Assembly: GCF_031348265.1 (NCBI RefSeq)
Contig: NZ_CP133771.1
Location: 7,502,001 to 7,566,000, forward strand
Reading direction: 5' to 3'
From: Streptomyces collinus
GTDB taxonomy: Bacteria > Actinomycetota > Actinomycetes > Streptomycetales > Streptomycetaceae
DNA: 64,000 nucleotides
The notes beneath the pieces are model-generated. The model was given only the letters and a program-made list of their open reading frames with translations, searched no databases and was not told where the DNA came from. This document shows, in pieces, positions 8,114-15,528 of this stretch. Position numbers and translations under genes: made by a program. How positions within the stretch are numbered: the stretch's first letter is position 1; each line of letters begins with the position of its first letter.

Positions 8114-9910
8114 TTGCGTACGTCCATCGCCACCGTCTCCCTCAGCGGCTCCCTCACCGAGAAACTCGACGCCGCCGCCCGGGCCGGCTTCGACGGGGTG
8201 GAGATCTTCGAGAACGACCTGCTGGCCAGCCCCCTCACCCCCGAGGACGTCCGCGTCCGCTGCGCCGACCTCGGTCTGCGCATCGACCTCTACCAGCCGA
8301 TGCGGGACATCGAGGCGGTGCCCGAGGCCGAGTTCGCCCGGAACCTGCGGCGGGCCCGGCACAAGTTCGAGCTGATGCGCCGGCTCGGCGCCGCCACGGT
8401 CCTCGTCTGCTCCAGTGTCTCCCCGCAGGCGGTGGACGACGACGCCCTCGCCGCCGAGCAGCTGAGCCGGCTCGCCGACGCGGCCCGGGAATCCGGTGTC
8501 CGGGTGGCCTACGAGGCCCTCGCCTGGGGCCGGCACGTCAGTACCTACGACCACGCCTGGCGCATCGTCGAGGCCGCTGGGCACCCGGCGCTCGGCACCT
8601 GCCTGGACAGCTTCCACATCCTCTCGCGCGGCTCGGATCCCCAGGGCATCGAGGACATCCCCGGCGAGAAGATCTTCTTCCTCCAGCTCGCCGACGCCCC
8701 GCTGCTCGCCATGGACGTGCTCCAGTGGAGCCGCCACTACCGCTGCTTCCCCGGCCAGGGCGGCTTCGACGTCGCGGGACTGGTGCGGCACGTGCTGGCC
8801 ACCGGCTACGACGGCCCGCTGTCCCTGGAGGTCTTCAACGACGTGTTCAGGCAGTCCGAGGCCGGACCGACCGCCGTCGACGCCCGGCGCTCCCTGCTGC
8901 TGCTCCAGGAGGAGGTGGGCAAGGCGCCGCTGCCCGGCCCCGTCCTCCCCACCGGTGTCGCCTTCGCCGAACTGGTCACACCCGACGCCGAACCCCTGGC
9001 CGCGCTGCTCGGCGCCCTGGGCTTCACCCGCACCGCACGCCATCGCGGTAAACCCGTCGGCCTGTGGGAGCAGGGCGACGCCCGGATCCTGGTCAACACC
9101 GGGCCGGCCGTCCGCCGGGACGGCGCCCGTCTCGCCGCGATCGGCCTGGAGTCACCGGACCCGGCCGCGGCGGCCCGGCGAGCCGAGGCGCTGCTCGCGC
9201 CCGTACTGCCACGCCGCCGCGCGCCGGAGGACGCCCCGCTGGACGCGGTCGCCGCCCCCGACGGCACGGAGCTGTTCTTCTGCGCCGGCGACCGCCCGGA
9301 ACGTCCCGGCTGGCGGGCCGACTTCGAGGACACGGGCCGGCCGCCGGGGCAGGCGGGCATCCGGGGCATCGACCACCTCGCCCTCACCCAGCCCTGGCAC
9401 CACTTCGACGAGGCGGCCCTCTTCCACCGCGGGGTGCTCGGTCTGCACGCCCAGGAGAGCGTGGACGTCGCCGACCCCTACGGTCTGATGCGCAGCCGTG
9501 CCGTCACCAACGCCGACGGCAGCGTCCGGATCGCCCTCACGGTCGGCGCCGCGCCCACGGACGACACCGTCCACGCCCAGCACATCGCCCTGGCCACCGA
9601 CGACGTGGTCGCCGCGGCCCGCCGCTTCCGGGACGCGGGCGGCAGTCCGCTGCCGGTCCCGGCGAACTACTACGACGACCTCGCCGCCCGCTTCGAGTTC
9701 GCCGACGGCGAGCTGGAGACCTACCGCGACCTGGGCATCCTCTACGACCGCGATGCCCACGGCGTCTTCCGCCACTGCTACACCCGCACGGTCGGCCGGG
9801 TCTTCTTCGAACTGGTCCAGCGCGACGGCGGCTACCGGGGCTACGGCGCCGTCAACGCCCCGGTGCGGCTGGCCGCGCAGCACGCGGTGCGGGCGCTCAC
9901 TGGCGGCTGA
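8114..9910 (+). CDS. qsuB: 3-Dehydroshikimate dehydratase fused to HPPD-like domain, QsuB-like
   Basis: 598 residues in two halves. Residues 1-280 form a sugar-isomerase-type TIM barrel with the metal ligands known for this dehydratase: E134 (VAYEAL), D165 (TCLDSFH), Q191 (FLQLAD) and E239 (LSLEVF). It converts 3-dehydroshikimate to protocatechuate. Residues 280-598 are VOC/HPPD-like, keeping a plausible H421, H490, E566 metal triad. The second half's activity is not established in the family. TTG 8114 has AGAGAGG upstream. No dehydroquinate dehydratase (QsuC) or protocatechuate dioxygenase is in the window. The 3' end overlaps the convergent gene by 14 bp. Confidence 0.9.
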   Translation: MRTSIATVSLSGSLTEKLDAAARAGFDGVEIFENDLLASPLTPEDVRVRCADLGLRIDLYQPMRDIEAVPEAEFARNLRRARHKFELMRRLGAATVLVCSSVSPQAVDDDALAAEQLSRLADAARESGVRVAYEALAWGRHVSTYDHAWRIVEAAGHPALGTCLDSFHILSRGSDPQGIEDIPGEKIFFLQLADAPLLAMDVLQWSRHYRCFPGQGGFDVAGLVRHVLATGYDGPLSLEVFNDVFRQSEAGPTAVDARRSLLLLQEEVGKAPLPGPVLPTGVAFAELVTPDAEPLAALLGALGFTRTARHRGKPVGLWEQGDARILVNTGPAVRRDGARLAAIGLESPDPAAAARRAEALLAPVLPRRRAPEDAPLDAVAAPDGTELFFCAGDRPERPGWRADFEDTGRPPGQAGIRGIDHLALTQPWHHFDEAALFHRGVLGLHAQESVDVADPYGLMRSRAVTNADGSVRIALTVGAAPTDDTVHAQHIALATDDVVAAARRFRDAGGSPLPVPANYYDDLAARFEFADGELETYRDLGILYDRDAHGVFRHCYTRTVGRVFFELVQRDGGYRGYGAVNAPVRLAAQHAVRALTGG

Positions 9911-11363
9911 CGGTCCGGGTGATGCCGGTGACGACGGTGGTGGCCAGCGTCCAGCCCGTGACGACCAGGGCGTAGGAGAGCCACTGGTACCGGCCGGCGG
10001 GCGCGAACGCGCCCTCCTGCCCGAAGGAGATCACGGGCAGGAGCAGGTCGAGCGTGTAGAACACCGGGTTGAACTGCGGGGCCTCGTCCGCCTTCAGCGG
10101 CGGGGGATGGTGCAGCGCGAAGGTGAGGGAGCCGATCACGAGCAGCGACAGCAGCCAGCCCGCCGCCCGCAGCGGGCGGAAGCCGTACCCGACGGTGGCG
10201 TCCTGCACATAACCCCACAGCCGGCCGTACCAGGGCAGGGTGGTGCGGTGGCGGCGCTGCTTGGCGAGCTGGACCAGCCGGGCGGCGTGGTCGTCGCCGA
10301 TCCGCCGGTAGGCGGCGGTCAACTGCTCGTAGGCGTGCGGGACATAGCCGTCGCCGTCCCGCTCCAGCATCGTCAGGCGGCGGCCTGCGGGCATGTGCGG
10401 AGTGAGCGAGGTGTAGACGAGGCCGTCGAGCAGGACCCTCTCCGGGATCACCTCCGGCTCCAGCCACAGGACGTCCACCTGGGCGCGGCGCAGGTTGAGC
10501 GTGCCCTCCAACGGGGGGCTCTCCCGCAGCCAGAGTTCCCCGATGACACAGCTGCCGGCGCGCAGCGCCGGGCCCCCGGGGTTCACCAGGCCGGCGTGCG
10601 ACAGGTTGAGCCGTCCCGCGACGCGGGCGCCGCGCAGGCCGATCCAGCCGCTCACCGACGAGCTGCGCAGGAGGACGTCGCCCTCCGCCGTGAGCGTCTC
10701 GGCGTCGAGGGCGATCTCTCCGGCACCGGCCTCCAGCCGCGTCTCGTTGAGGTCGATCGTCCCGGCGACCGAGGCACCCGTCAGCCGCACCTCGCCGCGT
10801 GTGCGCAGGCCCGGCGCGGACAGGCCGTCCCCGATGGTGACGTGGTTGAGCTGGAGCGCCGGCTGGCCCGGGGGCGGTTCGCCGATGTCGGCCCCGTCCA
10901 GGAACAGGGCACCGGAGATCTGCGCGCCACCGAGCTTGACGGGCCCGTCGATGAGGCAGTCCGACAGGCGCAGGACGCCGTCCACGCGCAGGGTAGCGGC
11001 CTCCAGGCCGGGCAGTACGGACCCGCGCAGGTTCAGCTGGCGCAGCCGCGCCGCGTACAGCACGGGCACGTCCTCGAAGAAGCAGTCGCTGAGCCGCACG
11101 GCGTGGTCGATGTCGCTGTACTGGAGGTTCAGCACTCCCGTGATCCGCGCGCCCGCCAGCCGGAGGGAGGCGGTCTCCCCGTCCTCCTGCGGGGGGCTCA
11201 GCAGCAGGGCCCGCACCACGGACGCGCGCACGGTCCGTTCGGGGCCCCAGTCCGCGCCCCGCGCCGGGTCCTCGTCGGCCGGGCCCCGGAAGTCCACGTC
11301 CTGCCCGCGCGGAAAGGCGCGCCACACCCGCTCCTCGGCGGGTGTCATGTCGGTGATCTCCAT
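9897..11363 (-). CDS. Membrane protein with pentapeptide-like beta-helix domain
   Basis: 488 residues. About residues 40-310 are a run of short near-repeats (LRLAGARITGVLNL, LNLRGSVLPG, VRLTGASVAGTIDL, LNLSHAGLV) spaced about 20 residues apart, suggesting a right-handed beta-helix. A basic linker follows, then three hydrophobic segments in the last 120 residues (WLLSLLVIGSLTFAL, VFYTLDLLLPVISF, LSYALVVTGWTLATTVV). Similar Streptomyces proteins are often labelled 'oxidoreductase', but I see no nucleotide or flavin motif. ATG 11363 has only a weak ribosome-binding site; ATG 11348 is an alternative. Convergent with qsuB (14-bp overlap). Function unknown. Confidence 0.75.
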   Translation of the reverse strand: MEITDMTPAEERVWRAFPRGQDVDFRGPADEDPARGADWGPERTVRASVVRALLLSPPQEDGETASLRLAGARITGVLNLQYSDIDHAVRLSDCFFEDVPVLYAARLRQLNLRGSVLPGLEAATLRVDGVLRLSDCLIDGPVKLGGAQISGALFLDGADIGEPPPGQPALQLNHVTIGDGLSAPGLRTRGEVRLTGASVAGTIDLNETRLEAGAGEIALDAETLTAEGDVLLRSSSVSGWIGLRGARVAGRLNLSHAGLVNPGGPALRAGSCVIGELWLRESPPLEGTLNLRRAQVDVLWLEPEVIPERVLLDGLVYTSLTPHMPAGRRLTMLERDGDGYVPHAYEQLTAAYRRIGDDHAARLVQLAKQRRHRTTLPWYGRLWGYVQDATVGYGFRPLRAAGWLLSLLVIGSLTFALHHPPPLKADEAPQFNPVFYTLDLLLPVISFGQEGAFAPAGRYQWLSYALVVTGWTLATTVVTGITRTVSRQ

Positions 11364-11382
11364 CAGCGGGGACTCTGACGCG

Positions 11383-11417
11383 CCCGGCCGGAGGCTGTCA
11401 ACTCACCTCCGGCCGGG
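11383..11417 (-). terminator. 12-bp stem-loop ending the pentose phosphate operon
   Basis: Arms 11383-11394 and 11406-11417 pair over 12 bp (core CCGGCCGGAGG) with an 11-nt loop. It lies directly after the stop of the last minus-strand operon gene at 11423. Confidence 0.75.
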
Positions 11418-11422
11418 GCTCG

Positions 11423-12010
11423 TTACGCCCTGGAGTTCCACTCCGCGATCACGGGCCGGCCGTGCTCGGTGGACAGCCGGCTGACCGTGCCGGTCTCCAG
11501 CCGGAACAACTGCCCCCGCGCCGGGGGCAGACCCAGCCGGCGGGCCGTCAGGACGCGGAGGAAGTGGCCGTGCGCCACCAGCATCACATCGCCCTCGGGC
11601 AGCGACTTCTCCGCCCGGGCCAGCACCCGGTCGGCGCGTTCGCCGACCTCCTCGGGGGACTCGCCGGGCCGGCCGTCGGGGCCGGGCGGCCCCCCGTCGG
11701 TCCACAGGTCCCAGTCGGGGCGGGTGCGGTGTATCTCCTCGGTGGTGACGCCCTCGTAGGCGCCGTAGTACCACTCGTGCAGGTCCGCGTCCCGCAGGGT
11801 CCCGGTCAGGCCCGCGAGTTCGGCGGTGCGCACCGCGCGGGCGAGCGGGCTGGTGAGCACCAGCGCGAAGGTACGGTCCGCCAGGAGCGGAGCGAGGGAC
11901 GCGGCCTGCTCCTCACCGTGCGGGGTGAGGGGCAGGTCGGTGAAGCTGGTGTGCTGTCCGCTCCGGCTCCACTCCGTCTCGCCGTGGCGGACGAGCAGCA
12001 GATCACCCAC
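11423..12010 (-). CDS. Histidine phosphatase (phosphoglycerate mutase-like)
   Basis: 195 residues. The catalytic RHGETEW is at 8-14, and the second His lies in MLVAHGHFLRVL near residue 145. This superfamily uses a phospho-His intermediate; members include sugar-phosphate phosphatases and mutases. GTG 12010 begins 3 bp after the gnd stop, and a strong terminator follows, so it is the distal gene of the pentose phosphate operon. A role in dephosphorylating a sugar phosphate from that pathway is plausible but inferred. Confidence 0.87.
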   Translation of the reverse strand: MGDLLLVRHGETEWSRSGQHTSFTDLPLTPHGEEQAASLAPLLADRTFALVLTSPLARAVRTAELAGLTGTLRDADLHEWYYGAYEGVTTEEIHRTRPDWDLWTDGGPPGPDGRPGESPEEVGERADRVLARAEKSLPEGDVMLVAHGHFLRVLTARRLGLPPARGQLFRLETGTVSRLSTEHGRPVIAEWNSRA

Positions 12011-12013
12011 GTC

Positions 12014-12898
12014 CTACGCCTTCTTCGCGGACTCGACGGCGTGGCCGCCGAACTGGTTGCGCAGCGCCGCGATCATCTTCATCTGCGGCGAGTCGTCCTG
12101 CCGGGAGGCGAATCGGGAGAACAGGGAGGCGGTGATCGCGGGCAGCGGCACGGAGTTGTCGATCGCCGCCTCCACGGTCCAGCGTCCCTCGCCGGAGTCC
12201 TGGGCGAATCCCCGGAGGTTCTCCAGGTGCTCGTCCTCGTCGAGCGCGTTGACCGCGAGGTCGAGCAGCCAGGAGCGGATGACGGTGCCCTCCTGCCAGG
12301 AGCGGAACACCTCGCGGACGTTGTCCACCGAGTCCACGGCCTCCAGCAGCTCCCAGCCCTCGGCGTAGGCCTGCATCATGGCGTACTCGATGCCGTTGTG
12401 GACCATCTTTGCGAAGTGCCCGGCGCCCACCTTGCCCGCGTGGACGAAGCCGTACGGGCCTTCCGGCTTCAGCGCCTCGAAGATCGGCCGGAGTGGGTCG
12501 ACGTACTCCTTCTCGCCGCCGACCATCAGGGCGTAGCCGTTCTTGAGGCCCCACACGCCGCCGGAGACGCCCGCGTCGACGAAGCCGATGCCGCGCTTGC
12601 TCAGTTCCTCGGCGTGCTTCTCGTCGTCCGTCCAGCGGGAGTTGCCGCCGTCGACCACCGTGTCGTAGGGCTTGAGGAGGTCCGCCAGACGGTCGATGAC
12701 GTGCTGGGTGGGGTCGCCCGCCGGGACCATGACCCAGACCGTGCGCGGCGCCTCCAGTTGGTTGACGAGGTCGGCCAGGCTGGCGACGTCCGACTTGTCC
12801 GGGTTGGTGTCGTAGCCGATGACGGTGTGGCCGGCGTTGCGCAGGCGCTCGCGCATGTTGCCGCCCATCTTGCCGAGACCCACAAGACCGATCTGCAT
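12014..12898 (-). CDS. gnd: 6-Phosphogluconate dehydrogenase, decarboxylating (short form)
   Basis: 294 residues, the short GntZ-like class, well below the ~470 residues of the common enzyme. N-terminal Rossmann motif GLGKMGGNM, with GYDTNP after beta-2; the Asp suggests NAD+ preference. Substrate and catalytic segments are GVSGGVWG and GHFAKMVHNGIE (Lys and His/Asn pair). It oxidises and decarboxylates 6-phosphogluconate to ribulose 5-phosphate. One base separates it from pgi upstream. An NAD-linked enzyme in an otherwise NADPH-forming route would split the electron yield; this is an inference from one residue. Confidence 0.9.
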   Translation of the reverse strand: MQIGLVGLGKMGGNMRERLRNAGHTVIGYDTNPDKSDVASLADLVNQLEAPRTVWVMVPAGDPTQHVIDRLADLLKPYDTVVDGGNSRWTDDEKHAEELSKRGIGFVDAGVSGGVWGLKNGYALMVGGEKEYVDPLRPIFEALKPEGPYGFVHAGKVGAGHFAKMVHNGIEYAMMQAYAEGWELLEAVDSVDNVREVFRSWQEGTVIRSWLLDLAVNALDEDEHLENLRGFAQDSGEGRWTVEAAIDNSVPLPAITASLFSRFASRQDDSPQMKMIAALRNQFGGHAVESAKKA

Positions 12899-12899
12899 G

Positions 12900-14600
12900 T
12901 CAGTTCACTTCCCGAAGATTGCGGTAGGCGGCCACCAGCGCGGCCGTGGACGGGTCGAGACCGGGGACGTCAGCGCCCTCGGTCAAGGCGGGCTCGACGC
13001 GTTTGGCGAGGACCTTGCCGAGCTCGACACCCCACTGGTCGAAGGAGTCGATGTTCCACACCGCGCCCTGCACGAACACCTTGTGCTCGTAGAGCGCGAC
13101 CAGCTGGCCGAGGACCGACGGGGTCAGTTCGGTGGCGAGGATCGTCGTGGTCGGGTGGTTGCCCCGGAACGTGCGGTGCGGCACCTGCTCCTCGGGCACG
13201 CCCTCCGCGCGTACCTCCTCGGCGGTCTTGCCGAAGGCGAGCGCCTGCCCCTGCGCGAACAGGTTGGCCATCAGCAGGTCGTGCTGCGCCTTCAGTTCGC
13301 CGCTCAGCTCGGCGACCGGCCGGGCGAAGCCGATCAGGTCGGCCGGGATGAGCTTGGTGCCCTGGTGGATGAGCTGGTAGTAGGCGTGCTGCCCGTTGGT
13401 GCCCGGCGTGCCCCACACCACCGGCCCGGTCTGCCAGTCCACCGGGTTCCCGTCGCGGTCCACCGACTTGCCGTTGGACTCCATGTCGAGCTGCTGGAGG
13501 TAGGCGGTGAACTTGGACAGGTAGTGGCTGTAGGGCAGCACGGCGTGCGACTGGGCGTCGTGGAAGTTGCCGTACCAGATGCCGAGCAGGCCCATGATGA
13601 GCGGGGCGTTGGCCTCAGCCGGGGCGTTGCGGAAGTGCTCGTCGACGATGCGGAAGCCGTCGAGCATCTCCCGGAAGCGGTCCGGGCCGATGGCGATCAT
13701 CAGGGACAGGCCGATCGCGGAGTCGTACGAGTAGCGGCCGCCGACCCAGTCCCAGAACTCGAACATGTTGTCGACGTCGATGCCGAAGCCGGCGACCTTC
13801 TCCGCGTTGGTCGACAGGGCGACGAAGTGCTTCGCCACTGCCTTCTCTCCCCCACTCTCGGCTTCGCTCGAGCGGGAGGTACCCCCACCCCCCAGGCCCT
13901 TCAGCAGCCAGGAGCGCGCCGACGTGGCGTTCGTGATCGTCTCGATCGTGGTGAAGGTCTTGGACGCGACGATGAACAGCGTCTCCGCCGGGTCCAGGTC
14001 ACGCACCGCCTCGTGCAGGTCCGAGCCGTCCACGTTCGACACGAAGCGGAACGTCAGATCCCGGTCCGTGAACGGCCGCAGCGCCTCGTAGGCCATCGCC
14101 GGACCGAGGTCCGAGCCGCCGATGCCGATGTTGACGACGTTGCGGATCCGCCGGCCGGTGTGGCCGGTCCACTCCCCGGAGCGCACCCGGTCCGCGAAGG
14201 CGGCCATCTGGTCGAGCACCGCGTGCACGCCCGGGACGACGTTCTCGCCGTCGACCTCGACGACGGCGTCCCGGGGCGCGCGCAGGGCGGTGTGCAGCAC
14301 GGCCCGGTCCTCGGTGACGTTGATCTTCTCGCCGGCGAACATGGCATCGCGCAGCCCGAACACGCCCGTCGCCGCGGCCAGCTCCTGGAGCAGGGCCAGC
14401 GTCTCGTCGGTGACCAGGTGCTTGGAGTAGTCGATGCGCAGGTCGCCCACGTGCACGACGTAGCGCTCGGCGCGTCCCGGGTCCGCCGCGAACAGCTCCC
14501 GCAGATCGGGCTGCGGCAGGGCGTCCGTGCGGTGGTCCTCCAAGGCGGTCCACTCGGGCCGCCGGGTGAGCCGGGGGGTTCCGGAGGGGGAGTCAGACAT
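12900..14600 (-). CDS. pgi: Glucose-6-phosphate isomerase with in-frame repeat insertion
   Basis: 566 residues. Signature segments IGIGGSDLGPAMAYEAL, VGGRYSYDSAIGL and DQWGVELGK are intact, so the enzyme is probably active, interconverting glucose 6-phosphate and fructose 6-phosphate. Between SWLLKGLG and KAVAKHFVALST lies an extra Gly/Ser/Glu-rich stretch of about 16 residues. It is encoded by a short palindromic element at about 13844-13893, apparently inserted in frame into a surface loop. ATG 14600 overlaps the opcA stop by 8 bp. Second gene from the 3' part of the tkt-tal-zwf-opcA-pgi-gnd operon. Confidence 0.95.
   Translation of the reverse strand: MSDSPSGTPRLTRRPEWTALEDHRTDALPQPDLRELFAADPGRAERYVVHVGDLRIDYSKHLVTDETLALLQELAAATGVFGLRDAMFAGEKINVTEDRAVLHTALRAPRDAVVEVDGENVVPGVHAVLDQMAAFADRVRSGEWTGHTGRRIRNVVNIGIGGSDLGPAMAYEALRPFTDRDLTFRFVSNVDGSDLHEAVRDLDPAETLFIVASKTFTTIETITNATSARSWLLKGLGGGGTSRSSEAESGGEKAVAKHFVALSTNAEKVAGFGIDVDNMFEFWDWVGGRYSYDSAIGLSLMIAIGPDRFREMLDGFRIVDEHFRNAPAEANAPLIMGLLGIWYGNFHDAQSHAVLPYSHYLSKFTAYLQQLDMESNGKSVDRDGNPVDWQTGPVVWGTPGTNGQHAYYQLIHQGTKLIPADLIGFARPVAELSGELKAQHDLLMANLFAQGQALAFGKTAEEVRAEGVPEEQVPHRTFRGNHPTTTILATELTPSVLGQLVALYEHKVFVQGAVWNIDSFDQWGVELGKVLAKRVEPALTEGADVPGLDPSTAALVAAYRNLREVN
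13844..13893. repeat. Short palindromic element inside pgi
   Basis: Contains the perfect palindrome CGCTCGAGCG (13865-13874), a GGTACC site at 13878-13883 and flanking C/G runs. From memory, near-identical units (GGGGGTACCTCCC..CTCGAGCG..) are scattered in many Streptomyces genomes between genes. Here it is translated. Confidence 0.6.
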
Positions 14601-15528
14601 GGGCAGGGGTCTCCTCGGTGGCCGCGCCGTTCAGGGCGACGGCGTACATCTCGTCCGCGTCGAGGCGCCGCAGCTCCTCGGCGATGAGTTCGGAGGTGGC
14701 ACGGACCTTCAGCGCGAGGGTGCGCGACGGCTGGCCCGGCAGGGTCAGCGTGGCCAGCGGTCCCTCGGGGCGGTCGATGACGATCTCGCCGTGCTCCGTG
14801 CCCAGGCGCACGGCCGTGACGACCGGCCCGGCGGTGACCACCCGGTCGACCTGTACGTGCAGCCGCGCCTCCAGCCAGCGGGCCAGCAGCTCGGCGGCCG
14901 GGTTCTCGGCCTCGGCCTCCACCGCCGCCGAGACGATCCGCGCCCGGGCCTGGTCCAGCGCCGCCGCCAGCATCGAACGCCAGGGCGTCAGCCGGGTCCA
15001 GGCCAGGTCGGTGTCACCGGGCGCGTAGGAGCGGACCCGGGCCTGGAGCGTCTCCAGGGGGTTCTCGACGGCGTACAGGTCGGTGATCCGCCGCTGGGCC
15101 AGTGCCCCGAGCGGGTCCTTGGAGGGCACCTCGGGGGCGTCCACCGGCCACCACACCACCACCGGCGCGTCCGGCAGCAGCAGCGGCAGCACCACCGAGT
15201 CGGCGTGGTCGGAGACCTCGCCGTAGGTCCTGAGGATCACCGTCTCGCCGGTACCCGCGTCGGCGCCCACCCGGACCTCGGCGTCGAGGCGGGAGGACTG
15301 GCGGTCGCGCGGGGTGCGGGCGTGCCGCTTGATGACGACCAGGGTGCGCGAGGGGTGCTCGTGCGAGGCCTCCTCGGCCGCCTTGATCGCGTCGTAGGCG
15401 TTCTCCTCGTCCGTGACGATCACCATCGTCAGGACCATGCCCACGGCGGGCGTGCCGATGGCGCGGCGGCCCTGCACCAGCGCCTTGTTGATCTTGCTTG
15501 CCGTGGTGTCGGTCAGGTCGATCTTCAT
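14593..15528 (-). CDS. opcA: Glucose-6-phosphate dehydrogenase assembly protein OpcA
   Basis: 311 residues, the usual size for actinobacterial OpcA. It starts MKIDLTDTTASKINKALVQGRR and carries VVWWPVDAPEVPSKDPLG, the conserved core of the family. OpcA stimulates or assembles Zwf; it has no catalytic motif of its own. ATG 15528 overlaps the zwf stop in an ATGA arrangement, and its own stop overlaps pgi by 8 bp. The adjacency to zwf is the standard actinobacterial order and supports the call. Confidence 0.95.
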   Translation of the reverse strand: MKIDLTDTTASKINKALVQGRRAIGTPAVGMVLTMVIVTDEENAYDAIKAAEEASHEHPSRTLVVIKRHARTPRDRQSSRLDAEVRVGADAGTGETVILRTYGEVSDHADSVVLPLLLPDAPVVVWWPVDAPEVPSKDPLGALAQRRITDLYAVENPLETLQARVRSYAPGDTDLAWTRLTPWRSMLAAALDQARARIVSAAVEAEAENPAAELLARWLEARLHVQVDRVVTAGPVVTAVRLGTEHGEIVIDRPEGPLATLTLPGQPSRTLALKVRATSELIAEELRRLDADEMYAVALNGAATEETPAHV

